DNA of 62,649 nt from a virus, in the IMG/VR virus record IMGVR_UViG_3300018083_000030, positions 1-62,649 of that record. The stretch is one strand, 5' to 3'. Positions 18,600-26,619 of this stretch are shown piece by piece. A program made the position numbers and the translations under genes. How positions within the stretch are numbered: position 1 is the first letter of the stretch; every line of letters begins with the position of its first letter. The notes under the pieces were generated by a model. It saw only the letters and a list, made by a program, of their open reading frames with translations, made no database searches and had not been told where the DNA came from.

Positions 18600-18761
18600 T
18601 TACCTGCGAACCTCTTGCCGCCTTTCGGAGTCGCGTTCCTCCTTCTGGGCCGCAAACGTCGTGGTGCCCGTCGTGGTGCACATGCACGGCGACGGGAAAT
18701 AGTCGAGCGCACAGGGCGGCCCGGCCGCCCCGCATGGTCCGAAACATCGCGAAGTCATCAT
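18600..18761 (-). CDS. Small Cys-rich protein
   Basis: 53 residues beginning MMTSRCFGPCGAAGPPC, with a CMC pair, then a Thr-rich stretch and a charged helical tail (AAQKEERDSERRQEVRR). The ATG overlaps the stop of the upstream gene. Four to five Cys in the first 28 residues suggest a metal-binding or disulfide-bonded head protein. Confidence 0.4.
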   Translation of the reverse strand: MMTSRCFGPCGAAGPPCALDYFPSPCMCTTTGTTTFAAQKEERDSERRQEVRR

Positions 18762-19006
18762 GACTCACCTTCCTTTGCTTTGGTCCGCCGCAAGTCCATC
18801 ACCAGATCCACCGGTTCATCGTCCTTCGGCTTATCGTCCAGATCTTCCGGTTTCACCTGTTTGGCCAGCCCGCGCTTGATCATGTTGGATCCGGCGAAGT
18901 CCGGCACCGCGTAGACCTCGCCCGGCGCGTATTCGGTGACGCTGATTCCGTTGTCGAGCGAATAGCGCACGTGCTTGTCGGCGATGATGCGAACCAACAG
19001 AGTCAC
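18758..19006 (-). CDS. Hypothetical small head-module protein
   Basis: 82 residues from a GTG that overlaps the upstream TGA (GTGA). Starts VTLLVRIIADKHVRYSLDNG, then TEYAPGEVYAVPDFAGSNMI and an acidic Lys/Asp C-terminus. The layout resembles small phage proteins with a PGEV...VP strand pattern near the capsid gene. Function not assigned. Confidence 0.55.
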   Translation of the reverse strand: MTLLVRIIADKHVRYSLDNGISVTEYAPGEVYAVPDFAGSNMIKRGLAKQVKPEDLDDKPKDDEPVDLVMDLRRTKAKEGES

Positions 19007-19383
19007 CGCATGGCCTCCAACTCTACAACGTAGCCGGCGCAATCCTGTTCGCTGGCCTTGTCGTTATCCTCGAATGGCAGCACCCGGAGCCAATCGGCGA
19101 TGTGCCGACGATAGATCACCTCCGCGTCGCCCTCGACCTGATCGACCAGAAATCCGCCGCGCACCGTGCCGGCGACCTTGTCGACCAGCGTGACCGGATC
19201 GACCACCCGCCCGTTCGACAGGTTCGACACCTCGCACCACGACAGTTCGTCGGGCACGCCGTCGAGATCGCGGGTGTGCTGCAAGCGGAATCGGGCTGCG
19301 CCCTGCCCGCGAAATACTATGCGCGCCGCCTTGCCGGGGACCGGTTGCGGGGTGACGGTGCCGTGGTCATAGAGAACATTCAT
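19003..19383 (-). CDS. Hypothetical head-module protein
   Basis: 126 residues, starting MNVLYDHGTVTPQPVPGKAA. Beta-rich first half, WCEVSNLSNGRVVDPVTLVDK in the middle and an alpha/beta C-terminus. The long frame from 19,566 enters the neighbour; 19,383 is the natural start, six bases after the previous stop. Confidence 0.55.
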   Translation of the reverse strand: MNVLYDHGTVTPQPVPGKAARIVFRGQGAARFRLQHTRDLDGVPDELSWCEVSNLSNGRVVDPVTLVDKVAGTVRGGFLVDQVEGDAEVIYRRHIADWLRVLPFEDNDKASEQDCAGYVVELEAMR

Positions 19384-19388
19384 CCGAC

Positions 19389-20030
19389 TCACATGCCGCT
19401 GCGCCGCAGGCGCGTGACCACCGCGATCAAGTCGAGCGCCGTGGCACCCTGCGAGAAAATCCGAATGAATTGCTTCGGGCACGACACCGCGATGCTGCAT
19501 TGAGAGTGCGCCTTCAGCGGACGTTGCGCCGAAAACGTGATCGAGGCGTCGCCGACGTCCACCCAAGTGAGGTTGAACGTGGCCCCGGTGCCGCCGCCAG
19601 AACTCGACACCTGGGCCGCCGGATTCGCCGGGGCCGTGCCGGTGATGCTGCCCGGATTGGCAATCGTCACCCCGGTGACCGCGCCAGCGTTCACGGTTGC
19701 GACCGTGAGCACCACGCCGTTCGCCAGCGTGATGGTGTGGCCGACGGCATAGCTGGCACCGCCGGCAACGATGGCCGCCGCGTTGACCTGTTTAGTCGCG
19801 ACCGCCGGCATCGGCGAGCAGTCGGGCAGGATTTGCAGCGGTGCCCACGATCCGGGCACGCACGCATCGTTCGCCGACGCATCGGCACCCTGCACCGTGT
19901 AGGTGCCGGTCACGATATCGCCGGCCGTCTGGTTCGCCAGCACCAGCGCGTAGGCAATGCCCGGGCTTATGTCGGCGAACTTGGGCGACAACACATTGTA
20001 GGCCAGCACCGTGCCCGCTGCGGATACCAT
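19389..20030 (-). CDS. Duplicated head (decoration-like) protein with inserted repeat module
   Basis: 213 residues. A tandem paralogue of the next gene: both start SAAGTVLAYNV.SPKFADI and end with KAHSQC..AV.CPKQF.R and a VVTRL.R.GM tail. This copy has an insertion at residues 82-156 (VNAAAI to GTGATFNLTW) that matches sheath residues 98-174. Position just after the major capsid suggests a decoration or stabilising role; not shown by any motif. Confidence 0.6.
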   Translation of the reverse strand: MVSAAGTVLAYNVLSPKFADISPGIAYALVLANQTAGDIVTGTYTVQGADASANDACVPGSWAPLQILPDCSPMPAVATKQVNAAAIVAGGASYAVGHTITLANGVVLTVATVNAGAVTGVTIANPGSITGTAPANPAAQVSSSGGGTGATFNLTWVDVGDASITFSAQRPLKAHSQCSIAVSCPKQFIRIFSQGATALDLIAVVTRLRRSGM

Positions 20031-20037
20031 CGCGACC

Positions 20038-20439
20038 TCACATCCCGGTGCGCTTCAATCGCGTCACCACTGCCAGAATGTCGAGCGTGCCAGCGGTGCC
20101 GGCCACCCGCACGAATTGCTTGGGACACGCGACCGCGAATGCGCATTGCGAATGCGCCTTGATCGGGTTTTGCGCGTCCACGGTGATCACCGCATTCGGC
20201 GCACCCGTCCCCAGCGGCGGCGAGCATTCCGGCTCGACCTTCAGCGGTGCCCAGACATCCGGGGCACACGGGTCGTCGGCCTTGGCATCGGCACCCTCGA
20301 CGGTGAACGTGCCGGTCGTGACGTCGGCGGCGGTCTGATTCGACAGGATGATGGCATAGGCGTGGCCCACGCCAATGTCGGCGAACTTCGGCGAGGCGAC
20401 GTTGTACGCCAGCACCGTGCCGGCTGCGCTAATGGTCAT
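20038..20439 (-). CDS. Duplicated head (decoration-like) protein, short copy
   Basis: 133 residues, directly after the major capsid gene. Shares both ends with the 19,389-20,030 protein but lacks the inserted module. Beta-rich with several Cys (DDPCAPDVW, EPECSPP). A duplicated small protein after the capsid fits a decoration or head-fibre base; this is inference from place and size. Confidence 0.6.
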   Translation of the reverse strand: MTISAAGTVLAYNVASPKFADIGVGHAYAIILSNQTAADVTTGTFTVEGADAKADDPCAPDVWAPLKVEPECSPPLGTGAPNAVITVDAQNPIKAHSQCAFAVACPKQFVRVAGTAGTLDILAVVTRLKRTGM

Positions 20440-20470
20440 GGGTTAGCCTCCTGTTTCGAGTGTGCGCCGA

Positions 20471-21814
20471 TTAGCCGATCCGCATAAGGCGAGCGGCGTT
20501 CGGGCAGATCGGTGCACCGCCGATTCGTGCTTCGAACTTGAACAGCACGCAGAAGCCCGCCGAATAGGGATCCTGTTGCATGGTGACCGCCTTGCGGTTG
20601 ACCACCATATAAGCCTGTTGCCAGTTGCCGTATGCGACCGGCGTTGCGCCAGCGACCACGTCGGGCATCTGATTGGCGATCACGACCGGCGAGCCGGCGA
20701 CGATGTATTGCCCGGCGACCAGCGGCGAGGCGATCATGATCGGCCGCCCCATGGCGTCCGACATGGTGAGCGTCAAGCCGAACGTGTTTTGATTCATCAG
20801 GTAGGCACCGCCCGGTCCCTGGAAATTCTGCGGGACGGTGTATTTCAGCAGCACCAGATCCTGCCACGTGAATTGCGCAGCTGGCGTGCCCGCGCCGGTG
20901 TCGCAGATCGGAATGCCGGAGCGCAGCAACCCCAGCGGCTTGCCGACGCCGTCACCCGATACGATGGCTTGCGAGATCTGATTGCGGTAAGCGCGATTGA
21001 CCTTCTGCAACAGCCACGACTCGATGTTGACGTTCGCGTCCTCCAGCAAGTCCCGCGACGTGCAGACGATATAGCGCAGCGACTCCGGCTTGATTTCGAC
21101 TTCGCCCAGCCCCTCGCCGATTTGCTGCGTCGGGTTGTTGGCGAAACACTGCGACTCGCAAGCCCACGCCGCCGTGTCCCAAATTTCGTTGTCGACCATG
21201 AATTTGACCGACGGCCCGCTGATCGTGATGTTCGCCATCAGCCCGGTAATGTCGGTGACGTCTTCGATGCACGATAGGATCGTGCTCGACATTTCCGGCG
21301 CGAGGAAGAAGCCGGTTGATCCCAGATTGAACGACGACAACGCCTTGCGCTGATCGTCGGGCAACTCGGAAATGTTCGTGCAGTGCATCAGGTTGCGCAT
21401 GGCCTTGATCGCGATGCCGGCCTCGGTCACCTGATCGTCGGTGTAAGAGAACGGATGGTCGCCGCCGCGCTTCGTCACCCGCGCATAGTGCTTGGTTTCG
21501 AGCAAGGCAACGGCCTGTTCTTTCATCGTGTCTTTTTCATCGCCGCCGCCGGGGCGCTGAACTTTTTTCGACAGCGAGTTGATGGCCTCTTGCAAGCCTT
21601 GCAGCTGGGCCACGTGCTCGGCCGCCTCCTTCACGATGCGGTCAAGCTTGGCCTCGGTTTCGGTGTGCGTCTTCGACCCGTTGGCAATATCTTTTTTCAA
21701 TTCTTCGAACGTCGAAGCACGCGCGGCGTCGGCCGTTGCCAGCGCCTCGCTTTGCTTTTTCACCTCGGCCTGCACGTCCTTCAACAACGTCTGTACGGTT
21801 TCCTCGATGGTCAT
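20471..21814 (-). CDS. Major capsid protein (HK97 fold)
   Basis: 447 residues. Residues 1-110 are a charged coiled coil (delta/scaffold domain, expected to be cleaved by the protease). The mature part starts near KDTMKEQAVALLETKHY and shows SFNLGSTGFFLAPEMS, a NPTQQIGEGLGEVEIKP strand region and ESWLLQKVNRAYRNQISQAI helix typical of HK97-fold capsids, then GKPLGLL. Start ATG overlaps the protease stop (ATGA). Confidence 0.92.
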   Translation of the reverse strand: MTIEETVQTLLKDVQAEVKKQSEALATADAARASTFEELKKDIANGSKTHTETEAKLDRIVKEAAEHVAQLQGLQEAINSLSKKVQRPGGGDEKDTMKEQAVALLETKHYARVTKRGGDHPFSYTDDQVTEAGIAIKAMRNLMHCTNISELPDDQRKALSSFNLGSTGFFLAPEMSSTILSCIEDVTDITGLMANITISGPSVKFMVDNEIWDTAAWACESQCFANNPTQQIGEGLGEVEIKPESLRYIVCTSRDLLEDANVNIESWLLQKVNRAYRNQISQAIVSGDGVGKPLGLLRSGIPICDTGAGTPAAQFTWQDLVLLKYTVPQNFQGPGGAYLMNQNTFGLTLTMSDAMGRPIMIASPLVAGQYIVAGSPVVIANQMPDVVAGATPVAYGNWQQAYMVVNRKAVTMQQDPYSAGFCVLFKFEARIGGAPICPNAARLMRIG

Positions 21815-22509
21815 GGGACGCGCCTTTCTTTGACGTCGTGCAGGAGTGCCTTTAGCGCGGCGGCCAAGGCGGTGAGTCGTTCATCGTCGGAGTCCCTGCC
21901 GTCCGATGCCTTGAATCCATCTATCTCGGTTATATCGATTCGGCGGTGATCGCCGAATCCCTTGCGCAATACACTCTCGACGTCGCCGTCGGTCCAGCCG
22001 TTGTCGTGCAGCCAGTCCCGCGTTTGCTCGCGGGATAGACTCTTGACCGCACTCACCGTCGCACCCGGATTCGCCGGCAGCGATACGATGCTGCATTCGA
22101 TCAACGATGCGCGTTTGATGGTGCGGACCTGTTTGCTGTCGTCCCAGCTGGCCCCGCCCGGTTCGATCATGAAGCCTACGGAAAGCCCGTCAAGGAAACC
22201 CTGTTTCATCAGGGCGTGAGTCTCGCGGCCCTTGTCGGTCAAAAGCGAAATCGCGCCTTCGACCTTCAGATACTTGCCGTCCTGTTCGAATTTTTGCCAG
22301 CCGCCGATCAAGTGCTCGCGGTTGTGGTCGCGAAACATCTTGACCTTTTTCGGCGTGATGCTGCCGAACGCGCCGGCTTCGATAATGTCGCGAGCGCGAT
22401 CACGCTCGGCTGTTGATGCGATTCCGGTGAACGATGCACGGTCGGCACCGTCGGCAATGGCTTTCGTTTCGAAGCCAGCTTCGGACCACGAGAGATCGTG
22501 AATCAACAT
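21811..22509 (-). CDS. HK97-family prohead protease
   Basis: 232 residues. Shows the protease family pattern: FTGIASTAERDRARDIIEAGAF, FRDHNREHLIGG with the catalytic His region, LSVGFMIE, and IKRASLIECSIVSLPANPGA with the catalytic Ser. Cleaves the capsid delta domain. I chose ATG 22,509 (MLIHDLSW) over the GTG at 22,542 because the family usually begins just before this segment. Directly upstream of the capsid gene. Confidence 0.9.
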   Translation of the reverse strand: MLIHDLSWSEAGFETKAIADGADRASFTGIASTAERDRARDIIEAGAFGSITPKKVKMFRDHNREHLIGGWQKFEQDGKYLKVEGAISLLTDKGRETHALMKQGFLDGLSVGFMIEPGGASWDDSKQVRTIKRASLIECSIVSLPANPGATVSAVKSLSREQTRDWLHDNGWTDGDVESVLRKGFGDHRRIDITEIDGFKASDGRDSDDERLTALAAALKALLHDVKERRVP

Positions 22510-22612
22510 GATTGCCCCGCGCTTCGCTGGCGCGGACGGCACCGCAGCCCAGCGCCACAGCGGGGGACACTATGCCAAAAGCCGGAAGGGCGCAAATACT
22601 TACCGGAGACTG

Positions 22613-24151
22613 TTAAAGGCGGCCGGCAGGAGAGTGCCGCAACCGCGCAATCATCCGGTCAGCCTGTCGGATGAATGGCCCCAGTCCAGCCGCGTCCGAT
22701 TGCAGCAAGCCTTCGCGATATTCGATCCACTCTTCGACCGGGGCCTCGGGTGACGGCGGATCGATGAATGCCAGCGGCGGCTCGCGCACCGCCTTAGTGG
22801 TGAACGATTTGCGATACGTGCTGATCCGCTTCGTCATGTCATCCACGATGCGTTCGAACCGCAATGGATCCCGCAACACTGCGGCCTCGAGATCCGGTGC
22901 AAGCTCGGCTGTATAATCGACCAGCCCCGCCCGCTTCACCGCCGTCACCGCTGCATGGGTTTGCACACGGTACGCCATGCTTCCCGTCAAGTCTTGCAGC
23001 TGGTCGAGCCCCCGCCCGTAGAGCACCTTTAACGCTTGGCCGGCATTCGGGTGCGCGCTGGTCGCAAGATAGCGACTGCCAAGCGCACCGTGCGCATAGA
23101 GTCGCCGCAAGCCGTGATATGCGCCCAGCACCGAAAGATCCTGTCCAGAAAACGATCCGTCGCCCGGGTGATTGTGGTGCACCTCGATCTGTCGGAATTC
23201 ATCTCGGATCGCCGCCGACAATGCCGGCGTGAAATTCACTTCGCCTTTGGATCCGCTGTTCGCGTCGGCCATCAGCTGGCCGGTCTGGTAATCGATCCAA
23301 CGCAAATGTTCGCGCCCGGTGGCGCGGCCCTGGTCCCGCACATAGCGTTCGGCCTCGGTCGCCGCCGCTTGCCGGCGCATGTCCAGATTGCCGACCGGCA
23401 CCACGTCGGGCGGCGGTTCCGGCTCGGTTGCCGGCCGCGCCCCCTCGCTGTGGTACAGAATCGAACACCGGCAATTGACTATCTCTTCGGCCCCCGCGCC
23501 CAGACTGGCATCGCCTGGGCGCATCATTTGCGCACCGCCGACGGAGAACGGTTCATCGAATGGCACGGTCGTGCCGCCGACCGCAACGTGCGACGGCCGC
23601 GTGCGGTTGTCGTTGATCGCGACCCACGTTTTTGATCCGACCTTGATGTTCTTGTATTTCAGCGCCGCTTCGACGCCGGCCATGGCCGCATTGTGCGTTT
23701 CGGTGCGCGCGATCACCATCGCCCGCTTTTTGCCAAGCTCGGGCGCGCGCTTGGCAATCTCGGCCGCGATCCGCTTGGTGCTCTTGCCCTGCCGCACCAT
23801 GTCGATGATCAACCCGGCGACCATGTCGGCCAGCGTGGTCGAGATGTTGGTGATCTTGGCCCCGGCGTTGATCGTGAGCCACGCCACTTGCTCGCCCATG
23901 AACCGGGTTAGTGCCTTTTCCTCGACCTGGGCGGTGATGGCGCGGTATTGGTCGCGATAGATGTGACGATAAAACAACGCCAGCAATGGCCGGCCGCGCT
24001 TGTTCACGTAGTCGATGGCGCGCGCGTGATTGCGATTCGCCTGTAGCCGAATGCCGGCAATCAATATCGGTGCGAGCCGCACATGGAGTCGCTGTTCCAT
24101 CACGTCGAGATAACGCTGGAACGCCCGATCATTGGCGACGTCTAGCAACAT
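22613..24151 (-). CDS. MuF/SPP1 gp7-like minor head protein with JAB-like metalloprotease domain
   Basis: 512 residues. Residues 1-235 are the MuF domain: long helices, RAMVIARTETHNAAMAG (about 144-159), and the closing NCRCSILY (226-233). Residues about 270-400 carry a JAMM-like signature: Glu281 in GREHLRWID, then HNHPGDGSFSGQD with H326, H328, S335 and D338 in place of the usual HxHPx6SxxD. JAB domains cleave isopeptide or peptide bonds; in a head protein a maturation or ejected-effector role is possible but unproven. ATG 24,151 chosen because the longer frame (24,517) overlaps the methyltransferase and reads as noise. Confidence 0.75.
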   Translation of the reverse strand: MLLDVANDRAFQRYLDVMEQRLHVRLAPILIAGIRLQANRNHARAIDYVNKRGRPLLALFYRHIYRDQYRAITAQVEEKALTRFMGEQVAWLTINAGAKITNISTTLADMVAGLIIDMVRQGKSTKRIAAEIAKRAPELGKKRAMVIARTETHNAAMAGVEAALKYKNIKVGSKTWVAINDNRTRPSHVAVGGTTVPFDEPFSVGGAQMMRPGDASLGAGAEEIVNCRCSILYHSEGARPATEPEPPPDVVPVGNLDMRRQAAATEAERYVRDQGRATGREHLRWIDYQTGQLMADANSGSKGEVNFTPALSAAIRDEFRQIEVHHNHPGDGSFSGQDLSVLGAYHGLRRLYAHGALGSRYLATSAHPNAGQALKVLYGRGLDQLQDLTGSMAYRVQTHAAVTAVKRAGLVDYTAELAPDLEAAVLRDPLRFERIVDDMTKRISTYRKSFTTKAVREPPLAFIDPPSPEAPVEEWIEYREGLLQSDAAGLGPFIRQADRMIARLRHSPAGRL

Positions 24152-24158
24152 TGGCGAT

Positions 24159-24767
24159 TCACTCTGCCGCCTCGCCGAACTTGTCGAGTTCGTTCCCCCA
24201 GCTGTCCCAGCCCGACCGCCGGCGGCGGGCGAACAACTCGCAATAGGGTCCGGCCACCAGCCGCTCGATCCGACCGTGCACGCAATCCGGCTTGCGGCTG
24301 TGCTGCCGCCTCGGTTCGATGATGGCTTGCCGCACACCGGCGTCGATCCGCTTGGGGTTGCCGCGCGTCGCCAGCAAGCACGGCTCGGTGTTGGCGCGCG
24401 TCCAGTAGCCCATTCCGACTTGCACGTCGGTGTCGTCGCGGAACATTTCGAGTTGCCCGGCGTGCGCCTTCGTCCACACGAAGCCCGCCGTTTTGAATTC
24501 AAAGCCCCACATGTCAATCAACGCCAGCGCGTCGTGCAGATTGGGCCAGCACGCCCACAGGAACAGCACGCAATCGTCGGCGGCCAGCTGGCCCACCGGC
24601 AGCGCGGCCAGCGCGGCGGTGTCCATGGTCCCATAATGCCGCTCGACCGCCCGCGAGGTGTTGGCGTCGGTGCGCTCCCACCATGGACGTTTCGACCAGT
24701 TGTAGAATTTCCACGGCGGGTCGGCGAGGATGGCCCGGTAATGCCCGGGCGTGAGGCCGTCGAACAT
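24159..24767 (-). CDS. MT-A70 family adenine-specific DNA methyltransferase
   Basis: 202 residues. DPPW catalytic motif (ILADPPWKFYNW, residues 13-24), with CVLFLWACWPNL, FVWTKAHAGQLEM and GRIERLVAGPYCELFARRR matching the family. Makes N6-methyladenine in DNA, probably protecting phage DNA or evading host restriction. It lies between portal and minor head genes, an unusual site for a modification gene. The frame continues upstream in natural-looking sequence (HALHDRTDNPVKAPARAYN) but has no start there, and a 7-C run at 24,840-24,846 may hide a frameshift. Confidence 0.85.
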   Translation of the reverse strand: MFDGLTPGHYRAILADPPWKFYNWSKRPWWERTDANTSRAVERHYGTMDTAALAALPVGQLAADDCVLFLWACWPNLHDALALIDMWGFEFKTAGFVWTKAHAGQLEMFRDDTDVQVGMGYWTRANTEPCLLATRGNPKRIDAGVRQAIIEPRRQHSRKPDCVHGRIERLVAGPYCELFARRRRSGWDSWGNELDKFGEAAE

Positions 24768-24887
24768 TTCGCCCCCTTCCGCGTTGTAAGCCCGGGCCGG
24801 CGCTTTGACCGGGTTGTCGGTCCTGTCGTGGAGGGCATGCCCCCCCGCCTAACAGCGTCCCCCCCCGCTTCGCTAGGCGATTGCCCT

Positions 24888-26174
24888 TCACGGCGTTTCC
24901 ACATCACCCTCGCCGCTGACCTCGACGCCCACCTGTCCGGCCAGGATTTCGACCTGCATCCGCTTGCGATTCAAGTCCTCGGTCATGACCGGAACGTCGG
25001 ACGTCGGATCGTCGTCCGGCGGATATCCTAGCAGCGCCCGCTGTTCGTTGACCGATAGCATCGAAGCGTTGCGCGCGATATCCACAAGCTGCAACCGCGC
25101 CGCCGCCATCGCCGGAATGTGGGTGATATCCACCCGGATTTCGGCCGGGCTACCGTGCAGCAATGCGTGATTCAACGCCGCCACGTAGAGGTTGATATAG
25201 CCCGGCAACACCGTGTCGGTGAGAAACCCGACGCGCGCATTGGTCAAGTTGTTGTAGGTGTCCGTTCCCGGGATGCCGACCAGTTGTGTCGGCACGCCGA
25301 ACGTCATCACCACGTCACGGGCGAGCGAATCCTTGATCTCGACCGATAGCGCGCTGGATGGATCCTCCGACAACCGGGTCAGCATCCACTTGGCGTTCGC
25401 CGTCACCATGGTGCCGCCCGACTCCTTGCCGTTCAGCTTGAAGCGGTCGAGGCCGTCCTTGATATCCTGCACCGCCTTTTGCGCCATCTCTTGCTCGGTC
25501 GACAGCACCCCGGTGATGTTGGACGAATTCGAAACGATATCGGCGCAGCGTTGCAGAATCCGGGTGAACACCTCGGCCGGAGCCGCCGCGATAGCGGCCG
25601 GCGACTTGTCGCTTTGCCAGTTAAGTGCCGGGCGGTGAATGTAGATTAGCTCACACTCGCCGGTTTCCGGGTCGACCGGAAAATACTCGGTGCCCTGCGA
25701 GGTGATGCGCTTGAACCCGGCAATCACTTTAGAATGGTTCAAAAATTCGATGGTGATTTCGTTAGCGTTGATCGGCCACAGTTCCAGAATGACCGGGCTA
25801 TTCCCGTTGACGCCGCGCACCTGTTTCAAGAATGCCCGGCTGGCCACCGCCAGCGACGCCGCGATGAAGTATTGCAGCGCGGCCGACGTCCATTGCGGGT
25901 TCGGCCGCTCGATCACGTCGGCGACCCGCTGTTCGGTTGGCCCCAGCGCGCCCGACTCCGTGTGCACCTCGAGCGCCACCGACGACGACATTTGCGCAAT
26001 CATGTCGACGGATCGCCACAGGTAGATGTTGCGGACGTACTCTTTCAGCATCTCGACCGACATGCGGTCGAGCGACACCTGATTGTTGACGGTCGACGCC
26101 ACGCTACCGGATCCGTGCAACACCAGCGCCGCCGTCGCCGGTGGAGCCTCTTGCTTCGACCACCACCACGCCAT
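24888..26174 (-). CDS. Portal protein (HK97 family)
   Basis: 428 residues. DNA gateway of the head. Landmarks: VYACVR-like region here as VRNIYLWRSVDMIAQMSSS, ERPNPQWT, the LYIHRP-type strand ELIYIHRPALNWQ, ITGVLSTEQEM, and FGVPTQLVGIPGTDTYNN followed by the long crown helix. Typical length. Preceded by a Cys gene, followed by the methyltransferase. Confidence 0.9.
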   Translation of the reverse strand: MAWWWSKQEAPPATAALVLHGSGSVASTVNNQVSLDRMSVEMLKEYVRNIYLWRSVDMIAQMSSSVALEVHTESGALGPTEQRVADVIERPNPQWTSAALQYFIAASLAVASRAFLKQVRGVNGNSPVILELWPINANEITIEFLNHSKVIAGFKRITSQGTEYFPVDPETGECELIYIHRPALNWQSDKSPAAIAAAPAEVFTRILQRCADIVSNSSNITGVLSTEQEMAQKAVQDIKDGLDRFKLNGKESGGTMVTANAKWMLTRLSEDPSSALSVEIKDSLARDVVMTFGVPTQLVGIPGTDTYNNLTNARVGFLTDTVLPGYINLYVAALNHALLHGSPAEIRVDITHIPAMAAARLQLVDIARNASMLSVNEQRALLGYPPDDDPTSDVPVMTEDLNRKRMQVEILAGQVGVEVSGEGDVETP

Positions 26175-26183
26175 GCCGGCCCC

Positions 26184-26402
26184 CTACGTTGTGCGCTTGT
26201 ACGGCGACGCCTTGACCACCTTGGCCGTGCTGCCGTTGCCGCCGCCGTATTTCTTGGCGACGTCGACGGGCGACATGCCGGCCAGCTTGTCCGCGTTGAT
26301 TGCCACCGCAGTGCGCACCGCCTGATAAGCGCCGCGCGGATTGAAGTGGCGCACCGCCGAAAAGAATTGCTGGCGGGCCTGCCCACATCCGGCACATGCC
26401 AT
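26184..26402 (-). CDS. Small CxxC protein next to portal
   Basis: 72 residues: start MACAGCGQARQQFFSAVRHF, then a helical AINADKLAGMSPVDVAKKYG and basic end. A perfect SD (TAGGAGG) precedes the ATG. One CAGC knuckle could bind zinc together with later residues or in a dimer. Function unknown. Confidence 0.6.
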   Translation of the reverse strand: MACAGCGQARQQFFSAVRHFNPRGAYQAVRTAVAINADKLAGMSPVDVAKKYGGGNGSTAKVVKASPYKRTT

Positions 26403-26414
26403 TTTGGAATCCTC

Positions 26415-26525
26415 CTATCGGTTTGAAGCCGCCGGGGGCGCGGTCAGCAGCTTATGACCTCCCCCGCGCGACCCCTTGGCTGACGTGGGGACTCGCCCCC
26501 GCGTGGTGGCGACACGCCAGCGCAA
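26415..26525 (-). CDS. Tiny hypothetical protein (low support)
   Basis: 36 residues from a possible TTG start at 26,525, ending in VPTSAKGSRGGGHKLLTAPP. Its TAG is part of the SD of the next gene, a pattern repeated here. The start codon is uncertain and no family is recognised. Confidence 0.25.
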   Translation of the reverse strand: MRWRVATTRGRVPTSAKGSRGGGHKLLTAPPAASNR

Positions 26526-26529
26526 TGGT

Positions 26530-26610
26530 TTACGGCGTCGGCACCGGCGGCCATGGCGTCGGCAACCGGCACGGCACCACGTTTTTACAAGCCCAGCATT
26601 TGACGTGCAT
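26530..26610 (-). CDS. Tiny Cys protein after TerL
   Basis: 26 residues: MHVKCWACKNVVPCRLPTPW then Pro-rich end. SD AGGAG, partly inside the TerL stop, stands six bases before the ATG. The CWAC plus later Cys recalls Com-like zinc knuckles, but the peptide is very short. Confidence 0.35.
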   Translation of the reverse strand: MHVKCWACKNVVPCRLPTPWPPVPTP

Positions 26611-26619
26611 GACGGACTC

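Noticed and set aside
22510-22612. Small gene or promoter between minor head and protease genes
   Set aside because: Only a weak TTGCGC-17-TAGTGT pair is visible on the minus strand and no coupled open frame; not enough to call.
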